A stretch of 57,141 bases of DNA from SURF-13 sp038924245. Lineage in GTDB: Bacteria > Pseudomonadota > Gammaproteobacteria > SURF-13. This document shows, piece after piece, positions 1-11,945 of this stretch (positions are counted from its first letter, which is position 1; each line of letters starts with the position of its first letter). The translations under genes and the position numbers were made by a program. The notes under the pieces are model-generated. The model ran no database searches and was not told the origin of the DNA. It saw only the letters and a program-made list of their open reading frames with translations. The stretch lies in contig JBCKVB010000004.1 in NCBI GenBank assembly GCA_038924245.1, positions 1-57,141 on the forward strand, written 5' to 3'.

Positions 1-355
1 AGTTGGGTATGTCATTCCGGTTTATCTTGGATGGCGGCGGGTGTGACCCGCACTACGCTTGCTTTTATGCTACGTTGATAGACCTGACCCTGTGCTTCTG
101 CTCAATGGTCTGGACATGGAGAGACAGTATCACAAAATCGGCGGAGGCAAAAGACAAGACCTGACCCCCTATTTCTGCTCCAGTTGTAGTTGTAGGGTGG
201 GCAAAAGCGCAGCGTTGCCCACGGTTGCGCACATCAAACATCCGCGTGGGCAGATGAAGCTTGTCCACCCTTGCTCAGGTGGACTCCATCCCGAGATCAT
301 TGCATGTCTGAATTACTTTCGCGCGCAACTCCCGCGCCACACTTCCTCACGCGCC
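1..355. other. Gene-poor left edge with REP-like repeat
   Basis: I see no convincing gene here. Around 194-222 an inverted repeat (GTGGGCA ... TGCCCAC) flanks an AAGCGCAGCG core, a form common in intergenic repeats of gammaproteobacteria. Fragments of the type 'acctgacccc' at about 90 and 170 resemble scattered remnants also seen near 11875 and 54815. The short open frames here have no recognisable domain. Confidence 0.4.
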
Positions 356-826
356 TCAGCCAGGGCGGGGTGTCGTTGATCCTTTCAGGCCGTGGTCGCT
401 GACCGCGTCCTTGAGACCATAATCGTTGCTGCCCTTGAGGCCGCCGTCGTTTGGGGAAATGGAGGTGCCGATTGAGCCCTTGAGCGGAGTTGCGTCGCGA
501 TCGCGAATGAAGGCGGCTTGCCTTTCGGCATCTTCTTTGATGCGGCGCTCTTCGGCCTGACGCTGGCGCTCGGCCTCAGCCGCCGCTTCCGCCGCCGCCG
601 CTTCTTATTGGCGGCGCTCGGCTTCGTAGTCGCGGGTTGGGGGAGTGTAGCCACCGGAACCGGAGCTGGAACCGCCAGAAGAAGAACAAGGATCGTGCGT
701 TGACTCGCAATCAACGTTAGGTCGGCTCCCATCCGGACAATAGACTGTGCATGTCGCCGCAATTGCGGTACCTGACGCCACACTCGACAGAATGAAAATC
801 GATACCAGGATCAGGATATTTTTCAT
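356..826 (-). pseudogene. Small exported protein gene with in-frame stop
   Basis: The gene starts at 826 after a good GAGGAG ribosome site. It begins with a signal peptide (MKNILILVSIFILSS..., cleavage probably after AIA-A near residue 24), followed by a Cys-rich stretch (CTVYCPDG) and a Ser/Gly linker. A TAA at 605-607 stops it after 73 residues. The same frame stays open for 82 more codons to a TGA at 356. That extension has coding character: an Ala/Glu/Arg-rich helical segment (EAAAEAERQRQAEERR) and then repeated GLKGS, GLKDA and GLKGS motifs. A single-base change from GAA or CAA would give the TAA. I therefore read it as a nonsense-disrupted gene of about 156 residues. If the short form is functional it would be a 73-residue exported peptide. 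No function is recognised. Confidence 0.6.
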
Positions 827-1079
827 ATCGAATTACTCCTCATTGAAGGATGCTCAGTACGAATGGCACCATGCAATAAAACTGCGGCGCAGTCTGACAT
901 GATGTGATGGCTTTGCGAAGGTGAATGCGCCGTTTTAAACACCTTATCAAACTCTACTTTTGTTTCGCTTCTCCCTAATTAAATTACCATAAGGGTATCT
1001 CTAAAAAAGGGAGAAGGTTGGGATGAGGGGATAAGGGAGAGGGGATGTTTAGAGGTGTCCTAAACCCTTTCGCTGTTTT

Positions 1080-2993
1080 TTAATGCTCACTCGCCGCGCC
1101 GCCGATCTTGCCTTCCGGCTTGGCAGGTGTTTCACCCGTGGCGCGGCGTCCGTCCGCCTTGGGCGGGGTGGGCTCGCTCTCCTGCGGCGGACGCGGCGGC
1201 CGGCCGGCCATGACGTCATTAATCTGCTGCGCATCGAGCGTCTCGTACTGGATGAGCGCCTCGGCCATGAGGTGCAGCTTGTCGAGGTTATCCGTGAGGA
1301 TTTTTCTGGCGCGCTGATAATTGCGATCCACGATGGAGCGGATTTCCCCGTCTATTGCGTGCGCGGTATCGTCCGACACCATCTTGTGCCGGGTCACGCT
1401 GTGACCCAGGAACACCTCGCCCTCCTCGTCGCTGTAGGTAAGTGGGCCGAGCTTCTCGGACAGGCCCCACTTGGTCACCATGTTGCGCGCGATTTCAGTG
1501 ATGCGCTGGATGTCGTTGGAAGCGCCCGTGGTCACCTTTTCCGCGCCGAAGATAATCTCCTCCGCGACACGGCCGCCAAACATGCCGCAGATCTGGCTCT
1601 CCAGGCGTTCCTTGCTGTAGCTGTAACGATCCTGTTCCGGGAGGAACATGGTCACGCCCAGCGCGCGCCCACGCGGGATGATGCTCACCTTATAGACCGG
1701 GTCGTGCGCGGGGACGGAAAGCCCCACAATCGCATGGCCGGCCTCGTGATAAGCGGTGAGCTTCTTTTCCTCGTCGCTAATCACCATGGAGCGGCGTTCC
1801 GTGCCCATCATGATCTTGTCCTTGGCCTTCTCGAAGTGCTCCATGCGCACCGTGCGATTGTTGCTGCGCGCGGCGAACAGGGCGGCCTCGTTCACCAGAT
1901 TGGCGAGGTCGGCGCCGGAAAAGCCCGGCGTGCCGCGCGCGATGATGGCCGGCTCGACGTTTTCATCCAGCGGCACCTTGCGCATGTGCACTTTCAGAAT
2001 TTGCTCGCGTCCGCGCACGTCCGGCAGCGGCACCACCACCTGGCGGTCGAAGCGGCCGGGGCGCAGCAACGCGGGATCCAACACGTCGGGACGGTTGGTG
2101 GCGGCGATCACGATCACTCCTTCGTTGCCCTCGAAGCCGTCCATCTCGACCAATAATTGATTCAGGGTCTGCTCGCGCTCGTCATGTCCGCCACCCAGCC
2201 CCGCGCCGCGATGACGGCCCACGGCGTCAATTTCATCTATGAAGATGATGCACGGCGCATGTTTTTTTGCCTGCTCGAACATGTCGCGCACGCGCGAGGC
2301 GCCCACGCCGACGAACATCTCGACGAAATCCGATCCGGAGATGGAAAAGAACGGCACCTTGGCCTCGCCCGCAATGGCCTTGGCGAGCAAGGTCTTGCCG
2401 GTGCCGGGATTGCCGATCATGAGCACGCCGCGCGGAATCCTGCCGCCCAGCTTCTGGAACTTGCCTGGATCGCGCAGGAATTCCACCAGTTCCGAAACCT
2501 CTTCCTTGGCCTCGTCCACGCCCGCGACATCGGCGAAGGTGATTTTGATCTGATCCTCGCCCACCATGCGCGCACGGCTCTTGCCGAACGAGAGCGCGCC
2601 GCGCGGGCCACCACCCTGCATCTGGCGCATGAAAAATATCCACACGCCGATGAGCAGCAGCATGGGGAACCAGGAGATGAAGAGTTGCATCAGCAGACCC
2701 TGCTGCTCGGGCGGGCGCGCGTCAATCTGCACGTTGTTTGTGAGCAGGTCGTTGATCAAACCGGGGTCATCGGGGCTATACGTGGTGAAGGTCTCGTTGT
2801 TTTGCATGATGCCGCGGATGGTGCGCCCTTCGATGGTCACCTTCTGTACCTTGCCCTCTTTCACGTCGGCGATGAACCGCGAGTACTCCAAGGGCTTGGC
2901 GGGCGTCTGACGCGGGCCAAAGTTGTTGAACACCGACATCAAGACGATGGCGATGACCACCCACAGAACCAGATTTTTTGCGATGTCGTTCAA
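1080..2993 (-). CDS. ftsH: ATP-dependent zinc metalloprotease FtsH
   Basis: Membrane-anchored AAA+ protease that extracts and degrades misfolded or regulatory membrane and cytosolic proteins as a hexamer. The 637 residues show TM segments at about 7-24 and 101-123, Walker A GNPGTGKT at 194-201, Walker B IIFIDE at 249-254, the second region of homology around 298-317, and the zinc motif HEAGH at 416-420. The tail (about 600-637) is a Pro/Lys-rich variable extension. Walker A reads GNPG instead of the usual GPPG, which still fits GxxGxGKT. The first codon is TTG at 2993, preceded by GAGG; the family normally begins with a short cytosolic piece exactly here. The gene lies downstream of rlmE on the same strand, as in many gammaproteobacteria. 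Confidence 0.98.
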   Translation of the reverse strand: MNDIAKNLVLWVVIAIVLMSVFNNFGPRQTPAKPLEYSRFIADVKEGKVQKVTIEGRTIRGIMQNNETFTTYSPDDPGLINDLLTNNVQIDARPPEQQGLLMQLFISWFPMLLLIGVWIFFMRQMQGGGPRGALSFGKSRARMVGEDQIKITFADVAGVDEAKEEVSELVEFLRDPGKFQKLGGRIPRGVLMIGNPGTGKTLLAKAIAGEAKVPFFSISGSDFVEMFVGVGASRVRDMFEQAKKHAPCIIFIDEIDAVGRHRGAGLGGGHDEREQTLNQLLVEMDGFEGNEGVIVIAATNRPDVLDPALLRPGRFDRQVVVPLPDVRGREQILKVHMRKVPLDENVEPAIIARGTPGFSGADLANLVNEAALFAARSNNRTVRMEHFEKAKDKIMMGTERRSMVISDEEKKLTAYHEAGHAIVGLSVPAHDPVYKVSIIPRGRALGVTMFLPEQDRYSYSKERLESQICGMFGGRVAEEIIFGAEKVTTGASNDIQRITEIARNMVTKWGLSEKLGPLTYSDEEGEVFLGHSVTRHKMVSDDTAHAIDGEIRSIVDRNYQRARKILTDNLDKLHLMAEALIQYETLDAQQINDVMAGRPPRPPQESEPTPPKADGRRATGETPAKPEGKIGGAASEH

Positions 2994-3056
2994 ATCCTGA
3001 TACCTCTTTAAATATTGCTATTAGCTTATCACAAATCAGCCTAAGCTGATTAGACT

Positions 3057-3680
3057 CTACCGGCCCCGAAAGTTTCGGGCCAGCACATACAATTCCGGGC
3101 TGCGCGCGCGCGAGGCCTTGGGTTTGCGCACCTTGACTTCCTTGAAGGATAGACGCAATTCCTTCATGATCGAGGTAAATCCCGCGCCTTGGAACAGCTT
3201 GAGCAATAAATCGCCGCCCGGCGCCAGCACCTGCCGCGCGAATTCGAGCGCCAGTTCGGCCAGATACATGCCGCGCGGCTGATCCACGGACTTCATCCCG
3301 CTGATATTGGGGGACATGTCCGACATTACAAGGTGTATCGGCGCACCCTTCAAGTCCTGTAGTAATTTGTCCAGCGTCCCGGCCTCGGTAAAGTCGGCCT
3401 GCATGAACTCCACGCCCGGCAACGGTTCCATGGGCAGGAGATCGAGCGCAATCACTCGTCCGCGCGGGCCGGCCAATTTGGCCGCCTCCTGCGCCCAGCC
3501 GCCCGGCGTGCTGCCCAGGTCCACCACGGTCATGCCCGGCTTCAGAATCCGGTCGCGCGCGTTGATCTCTTGCAGCTTGAAGACGGCGCGCGAGCGGTAG
3601 CCCTTTTGCTGGGCTTCTTTTACGTAAGGGTCGGTGAAGTGCTCGCGCAGCCAGCGCTGGCTGCTTTTACTGCGCGCCAT
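3057..3680 (-). CDS. rlmE: 23S rRNA 2'-O-methyltransferase RlmE (FtsJ)
   Basis: SAM-dependent enzyme that methylates the ribose of U2552 in the A-loop of 23S rRNA late in 50S assembly. The 207-residue product matches family length. It has the RSRAVFKLQEI segment, the SAM motif VVDLGSTPGGWAQ and the catalytic SDMSPNISG stretch. I start it at the ATG at 3680 (MARSKSSQRW). An in-frame TTG at 3707 would add nine residues encoded by a heptad repeat and is unlikely to be used. It precedes ftsH on the same strand; heat induction of this pair is known in E. coli but no heat-shock promoter is evident here. Confidence 0.96.
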   Translation of the reverse strand: MARSKSSQRWLREHFTDPYVKEAQQKGYRSRAVFKLQEINARDRILKPGMTVVDLGSTPGGWAQEAAKLAGPRGRVIALDLLPMEPLPGVEFMQADFTEAGTLDKLLQDLKGAPIHLVMSDMSPNISGMKSVDQPRGMYLAELALEFARQVLAPGGDLLLKLFQGAGFTSIMKELRLSFKEVKVRKPKASRARSPELYVLARNFRGR

Positions 3681-3684
3681 AAGT

Positions 3685-3719
3685 AAGTGACAAGTGGCAA
3701 GTGGCAAGTAGCAAGTGGG
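3685..3719. repeat. Five tandem heptamers before rlmE
   Basis: Five consecutive 7-bp units (AAGTGAC, AAGTGGC, AAGTGGC, AAGTAGC, AAGTGGG) fill the space just upstream of the rlmE start, where a ribosome-binding site would be expected. A second heptamer array lies inside cysS at 32718. Confidence 0.8.
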
Positions 3720-3728
3720 ACGTGACGG

Positions 3729-4193
3729 CTATGATGAAGCCGGATTTTTCCTACCCAGCCCAAACGCCACCAACGCCAGTCCGGATAGGCTGGTTGCGAG
3801 GTACAACAACGCCGAGATGCCGTGTAGCATGCTAAAGCGCGCGGCCTCCGGCGTGCCGGGCGTAAAGCCCTGCGGGCTGGCCATTTTGAGCCCCTGCATC
3901 AGGGGTTGCAGCACAAATTCCATGGCCACGATCAGCACCAGCATCGCCACCAGCGCCCAGACCTGCCAGTGACGCCGCCACCCAGCGCCGGTTTGATAAA
4001 TCACCGAGGCCAGCAGTAGCGCGCCGCAAACCAGGCCGAGGGTGTTCACCGCCGTGAACATCACGCCCGCGATGCCGCCCGCGACAAAACGTTCAAAGAT
4101 GACGCTGAACAGAACCGGCACGGCGATATAACCTATCGCCCACAGCGCGCCCACCCAGAGGGTGAGCAGGATGCGTTGTCCGACGTTGACCAT
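3729..4193 (-). CDS. DUF4149-type integral membrane protein
   Basis: About 154 residues with four hydrophobic segments (ILLTLWVGALWAIGYIAVPVLF, VMFTAVNTLGLVCGALLLASV, VWALVAMLVLIVAMEFVL and ISALLYLATSLSGLALVAFGL), so an inner-membrane protein. The pattern and the place between greA and rlmE match the DUF4149 family found in this neighbourhood in many proteobacteria; the function is not known. The ATG at 4193 lies one base after the greA stop. In-frame ATGs at 4202 and 4223 overlap greA and are less likely. Tight spacing suggests co-transcription with carAB-greA. Confidence 0.8.
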   Translation of the reverse strand: MVNVGQRILLTLWVGALWAIGYIAVPVLFSVIFERFVAGGIAGVMFTAVNTLGLVCGALLLASVIYQTGAGWRRHWQVWALVAMLVLIVAMEFVLQPLMQGLKMASPQGFTPGTPEAARFSMLHGISALLYLATSLSGLALVAFGLGRKNPASS

Positions 4194-4194
4194 G

Positions 4195-4670
4195 TTATGC
4201 ATAACGCACGGCGGTGATTTCATATTCCTTCACCCCGCCCGGCGTCTGCACCGCCGCGATGTCGCCTTCCTCCTTGCTGATCAGCGCGCGCGCGATGGGC
4301 GAGCTGATGGAGATCATGCCCTGCTTGATGTCCGCCTCGTCGTCGCCCACGATCTGGTAGGTCACTTTGTCGCCGGTCTCTTCGCTGATCAGGTCCACGG
4401 TCGCGCCGAACACCACCCGGCCGTGCGCGTTGAGCCTGGAAACGTCTATGATTTCGGCGTTGCCGAGCTTGCCTTCAATCTCGGCGATGCGGCCTTCGAT
4501 GAAGCTCTGCTGCTCCTTGGCGGCGTGATATTCGGCGTTTTCCTTCAGATCGCCGTGCGCGCGCGCCTCGGTGATGGCGGTGATGACGCGCGGACGCGCC
4601 ACGGTTTTCAATTCATGCAATTCGTCGCGCAGTTTTTGCGCGCCTTTAACCGTGATCGGCACCATGTTGC

Positions 4671-4674
<4 letters not shown>
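4195..4674 (-). CDS. greA: Transcription elongation factor GreA
   Basis: Cleavage factor that rescues backtracked RNA polymerase by stimulating hydrolysis of the nascent RNA 3' end. The 159 residues show the N-terminal coiled coil with the acidic tip (TEARAHGDLKENAEYHAAKEQQ), where two acidic residues coordinate the catalytic Mg, and the C-terminal FKBP-like domain (GDDEADIKQGMISISSPIARAL). The ATG overlaps the carB stop as ATGA, so translation is probably coupled to carB. The carAB-greA order is standard for gammaproteobacteria. Confidence 0.97.
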
Positions 4675-7873
<3,199 letters not shown>

Positions 7874-7895
<22 letters not shown>

Positions 7896-9028
7896 GACTT
7901 CATAAGCTGAATAAATTTATCGAACAAATAATGCACATCATGCGGACCGGGGCAGTCTTCCGGATGGCCCTGGAAGCTGAACGCCGGGCAATCGGTGCGC
8001 TCCACGCCCTGCAGCGAACCGTCAAACAGCGAGCGATGCGTGGCGCGCAAGTTTTTCGGCAGCGTCGTCTCGTCCACCGCAAAACCGTGATTCTGGCTGG
8101 TAATCAGCACGCGTCCGCCGGAGAGCTCCTGCACCGGATGGTTGGCGCCGTGGTGGCCGAACTTCATCTTGACCGTCCTGGCGCCGCTCGCCAACCCCAG
8201 CAGTTGATGGCCCAGACAGATGCCGAATACCGGCACGCGCGCCTGCAAAATCTCGCGTATCGCCGTGATGGCGTAATCACACGGCTCCGGGTCGCCGGGG
8301 CCGTTGGAGAGAAATACGCCATCGGGCTTGAGCGCCAGCGCCTCCTGCGCGGGCGTCCTGGCGGGCAGCACCGTGACCCGGCAGCCGCGATCCGCCAGGC
8401 GGTTTAAAATGCCGCGCTTGATGCCGTAATCATACGCCGCCACGTGCCAGGGGAGTTCATCCGCCGCGCGGGGCGCGGGCACGCCCTGCTCCAGCGTCCA
8501 ACTGCCCTGCCGCCACTCATATTGTTTAGATGTGGTGACTTCCTGAGCCAAGTCCATGCCCTTGAGTCCGGGGAAGTCACGCGCCGCCTTGAGCGCTGCG
8601 GCCTCATTGATGTTATCGCCCGCCACGATGCAGCCATTCTGCGCACCCTTTTCGCGCAAAATCCTGGTCAACCTGCGCGTGTCTATCCCGGCTATCGCCA
8701 CCACGCGCTGCTGTTGCAGATACTCCGCCAGGCTTAGCTCGGCGCGCCAGTTGCTGGTGGTCAGGGACAAGTCGCGGATCACCAGGCCCGTGGCCCACAC
8801 CTTGTTCGCGTTGGCGTCGGCGCGGTTCACCCCCACGTTACCGATGTGCGGAGTGGTGAAGGTGACGATCTGCTTATAATAGGAAGGGTCGGTGAGGATT
8901 TCCTGATAGCCGGTGATCGCGGTATTAAATACCACCTCGCCCACGGCCTGCCCCGCCACGCCGACGGACTCGCCCCAAAACAGGCTCCCATCTTGCAGCG
9001 CTAACAGGGCAGGCTTGCGCGCACTCAT
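7874..9028 (-). CDS. carA: Carbamoyl-phosphate synthase small subunit
   Basis: Class I glutamine amidotransferase that releases ammonia from glutamine and channels it to CarB. In 384 residues there is the N-terminal CPSase_sm domain, then the amidotransferase domain with the nucleophile Cys271 in GICLGHQ and the partner His355/Glu357 in FQGHPED. First gene of a carA-carB-greA-DUF4149 transcription unit. A GC-rich hairpin with a short T run lies 21 bases upstream of the ATG (see 9049-9078). Confidence 0.98.
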
Positions 9029-9048
9029 TTCTCACTCCAGATGTGAAA

Positions 9049-9078
9049 ACGGGAAGGCCTGCTGGACAGCCTTCCCGT
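9049..9078 (-). terminator. Hairpin in the carA leader (attenuator-like)
   Basis: A perfect 10-bp stem (ACGGGAAGGC / GCCTTCCCGT) with a 10-nt loop. On the carA strand it is followed by TTTTC. It lies between the likely promoter area and the carA start codon, so it could be a transcription attenuator. Alternatively it could end transcripts arriving from egtBD. Confidence 0.5.
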
Positions 9079-9459
9079 CTCCGTTGTCACGTCTTGAACT
9101 ATGCAGTAAATTTTACTTGATGAGGTGTGCAGTGTCCATTACATCGCACTGCGTAACGCGCTCGCCCGCACCCTGAATCTGAAAAATTTCTCTACTCGCA
9201 GTGTATGTTTATAACGTTAATAACGGGCCAGTCTTATCATTAATAAATATAACTAAATCAAATATATACAATAATATATTAATTAATTACTTTAATACTC
9301 CGCGTGGCTGGGGTCAAGGCGGCGGCTGAGCAGAGCGGCCCGCCGCCGCGCGCATGCGTGGTGTTCGGGCGAGCTACTCGTCGCCAAGACCGGCCCTTTT
9401 CCGTCATTGGCCCAAAGCTCACCGTGCCCGGCCCTCGCGGCTGCAGGTCAGGAGATGCA
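9079..9459. other. AT-rich carA upstream region
   Basis: No gene is supported. 9185-9300 is strikingly AT-rich against GC-rich surroundings and would suit a promoter or binding sites for architectural proteins. 9300-9459 returns to high GC without a recognisable reading frame and ends at the egtD stop. Confidence 0.4.
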
Positions 9460-10437
9460 CTAAGGCGCGCTTAAATAATGCAGGCTAAACAGTTGCTGCT
9501 CGTCTACCCAAGCCTGATCGGCCTTGAACCCGGCCGCTTCGGCCATGCTCCGAAATTCTTCCAGGGTATATTTATATGAATTTTCCGTGTGGATGCTCTC
9601 ACCTTCGCTGAAGTAAATCGGCACATCATTCACGCTTGCGGTTTGTTGTTTCAAACTCACCAGATGCATCTCGATACGGCCGTGTTCTTTATTGTAAAAC
9701 GCATGATGGCGGAAATCGGCCAGGCAAAAGTCAGCGTCAAGTTCGTTGTTGATACGCGTTAGCATATTCAAATTAAATTCGGCGGTGATACCGCGCGAGT
9801 CATTGTAGGCAGCGTGCAAGATTGTGATATCTTTCTTCAGGTCAACGCCGACCAGCATGCCGCCACCGGGCCCGACCAGTTTCAAGGCATTTTTGAGCAG
9901 GCGTATGGCCTCCATCGGCTTGCAATTACCTATCGTCGAGCCGGGGAAGAAGATCGCCTTTTTTGTGTTCTGGAATTTACCGCCTTGGGGCAGCGCCGTT
10001 AGCCGCATGTAGTCGGCACAGATGGCAACCACCTCCAAATTCTCATGCGACGCGGCAATACGGCTGGAGGAAGGCAGCAAATACTCCTTGCAGATATCGA
10101 TCGGCATATACGCAAGCGGGGTTTGCAGCGCCTCTAGCAAGATCGAGGTCTTGCGGCTACTGCCGCTGCCGTATTCTACCAGGAGACAGTTCTGTCCCAA
10201 GGCAGCGGCGATCTCGGCGCGGTGCTTTTCCAGCAGGCCGATTTCCGTGCGCGTGAGATAGTATTCTTCCAACCCGCTGATCTGATCGAATAAGGCAGAG
10301 CCACGCTCATCATAGAAGTATTTGGCAGAAATTTCTTTTTGAGTTTCGCCGAGACCTGCCAGCACCTCCTGCAAAAAATCATCGCGCTCGGGATGGAAGT
10401 CATGGAAGGCAATCGCCGCGTTGGTCTGGATTTTCAT
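9460..10437 (-). CDS. egtD: Histidine N-alpha-methyltransferase EgtD
   Basis: Transfers three methyl groups from SAM to the alpha-amino group of histidine, giving hercynine, the first step of ergothioneine synthesis. From the ATG at 10437 it has 325 residues, the family length. It shows the KYFYDERGSALFDQI segment, the SAM site LVEYGSGSSRKTS, the PIDI motif and a C-terminal YSEGESIHTENSYKYT-type substrate region. The start overlaps the egtB stop as ATGA. An open extension upstream is just the egtB 3' end read in another frame. Together with egtB it forms a two-gene cassette inserted between carA and dapB. Confidence 0.93.
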   Translation of the reverse strand: MKIQTNAAIAFHDFHPERDDFLQEVLAGLGETQKEISAKYFYDERGSALFDQISGLEEYYLTRTEIGLLEKHRAEIAAALGQNCLLVEYGSGSSRKTSILLEALQTPLAYMPIDICKEYLLPSSSRIAASHENLEVVAICADYMRLTALPQGGKFQNTKKAIFFPGSTIGNCKPMEAIRLLKNALKLVGPGGGMLVGVDLKKDITILHAAYNDSRGITAEFNLNMLTRINNELDADFCLADFRHHAFYNKEHGRIEMHLVSLKQQTASVNDVPIYFSEGESIHTENSYKYTLEEFRSMAEAAGFKADQAWVDEQQLFSLHYLSAP

Positions 10438-11774
10438 GCGTCTTCCGTCAAACGTAAGCCGGAGAACTGCCAGCGTGTCTCGGGCGGGAAAAAGTTTCGG
10501 TAGCTGGCGCGCAAATGACTCGCTGAAGTAACGCAGGAACCCCCACGCAAGGTCATCTGGTTGCACATGAACTTGCCGTTATATTCACCTAGCGAACCCG
10601 CACCAGGCTGATAACCGGGATAAGGCGTATAGGGGCTTTGCGTCCATTCCCAAACATCGCCGAACATCTGTGCGGGCAAACAGGCATCAGCGGTTATCGC
10701 TGTGGGGTGCAAAATACCCGACTCGAGCAAATTCCCCGCTACAGGAATCTGCGTTGCCGCATTCTCCCACTCGGCCTCTGTAGGCAATCGCTTCCCGGCC
10801 CAGCGTGCATAGGCATCAGCCTCGTAATAACTGATGTGGCTGACCGGCTCTGCTGTAACGAGTTCGCGCATTCCGGACAACGTCATCAGTGACCAGCGTC
10901 CGTCATGGCGTTCCCAATAAAGCGGCGTCTGCCAGTGCTGCGTTTGCACGGCCTGCCATCCGGCAGACAACCAATATTCCGCCTTACCATACCCGCCAGC
11001 CTCGATAAATTCCAAATACTCACCGTTGGTAACGAGGCGCGCGGCGAGGCGGTAATTTTCCAGATAAACACGATGGCGCGGCATTTCGTTATCGAATGCG
11101 AATTCGTCACTGTTATGGCCGATTTGACGGATGCCGCCGTGATAACCCAGCCATTGAAACGGGACGATGGGCTCTGCATTTGCGACATCCGCTGAGCGAT
11201 AAGCAGGACGCAGCGGATTCATGGCGAAGATGTGCTTAATGTCGGTCAGCAATAATTCCTGGTGCTGCTGCTCGTGATGAAAGCCCAGGGTTATCAATGG
11301 CGCGATGACATGCCATTGCCCGGCATCAACGCTAGCGACCAATTCCCCCATGAAGCGGTTTACATGACTGCGGTAATCGTACACCTCTTCCACCGTCGGC
11401 CGCGACAACAGGCCGCGATGCGTGCGCGGGTGGAAGCTGCCCACCGTTTCATAATACGAATTGAACAAGTAGCCGAACTCGGGATGGAAGGGTTGGTAAG
11501 CGGGAAGGTGAGGTACTAACAGAAAGTTTTCAAAAAACCAGCTGGTATGCGCCAGGTGCCATTTGGGCGGGCTGACATCGGGCATGGTCTGGATAACATA
11601 ATCTTCGATGGCGAGCGGCTGGCACAGCGACTCGGTCAGTCCGCGCACTTCAAGGTAGCGATTCCACACGTGCTCTCTGCGCAGGCATGGCGGCGTCAGG
11701 CTTGATAATGGTGTAGCTGTTGCTGTCACGAGGCCTCCATTTTGGACAAAACCCAGCAACTCCCTGCCGTCCAT
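10434..11774 (-). CDS. egtB: Ergothioneine biosynthesis protein EgtB
   Basis: Non-haem iron sulfoxide synthase that joins hercynine to a thiol donor using O2. The DinB-like N-terminal domain carries HLAHTSWFFE and the iron-binding HEQQHQE motif. The C-terminal FGE-sulfatase domain shows NGEYLEFI, W(A/E)xx-rich segments and RGGSCVTS. The start is uncertain: ATG at 11774 gives 446 residues without a clear ribosome site, while a GTG at 11729 is preceded by GGAGG. OvoA, the ovothiol enzyme, is a larger fusion with a C-terminal methyltransferase and does not fit. No egtA or egtC is in view, so the thiol donor is not settled by this window. Confidence 0.9.
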   Translation of the reverse strand: MDGRELLGFVQNGGLVTATATPLSSLTPPCLRREHVWNRYLEVRGLTESLCQPLAIEDYVIQTMPDVSPPKWHLAHTSWFFENFLLVPHLPAYQPFHPEFGYLFNSYYETVGSFHPRTHRGLLSRPTVEEVYDYRSHVNRFMGELVASVDAGQWHVIAPLITLGFHHEQQHQELLLTDIKHIFAMNPLRPAYRSADVANAEPIVPFQWLGYHGGIRQIGHNSDEFAFDNEMPRHRVYLENYRLAARLVTNGEYLEFIEAGGYGKAEYWLSAGWQAVQTQHWQTPLYWERHDGRWSLMTLSGMRELVTAEPVSHISYYEADAYARWAGKRLPTEAEWENAATQIPVAGNLLESGILHPTAITADACLPAQMFGDVWEWTQSPYTPYPGYQPGAGSLGEYNGKFMCNQMTLRGGSCVTSASHLRASYRNFFPPETRWQFSGLRLTEDA

Positions 11775-11830
11775 CAATGTGTCAATCTACGCTTGGGTTT
11801 GAGGTAAGCGCCCGAACAAATGGGGGTACC

Positions 11831-11875
11831 TCAGACTCGACTTAACGAGGAAGAACGCCATTTAATCGAGTCTGA
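11831..11875. repeat. 10-bp inverted repeat, REP-like
   Basis: TCAGACTCGA at 11831-11840 is exactly complementary to TCGAGTCTGA at 11866-11875. Related 'gtcagactc' fragments occur near 41043 and 54819. The arrangement resembles remnants of repetitive extragenic palindromes mobilised by REP-associated transposases; none of the pieces encodes such a transposase here. Confidence 0.5.
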
Positions 11876-11945
11876 CCCCTTTTGTTGCCTTTAATGAATT
11901 ACTTTACTAACAAACGTCGAAATCATTCGCAAGAAATAAAGTGAT

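Noticed and set aside
59..379. Open frame at the left edge
   Set aside because: No ribosome site or domain; it crosses REP-like repeats and overlaps the 3' part of the disrupted minus-strand gene, which has better coding character.
9140..9165. Eight-codon leader peptide (MDTAHLIK) upstream of carA
   Set aside because: No ribosome site and no run of pathway-related codons such as Arg; chance occurrence is likely.
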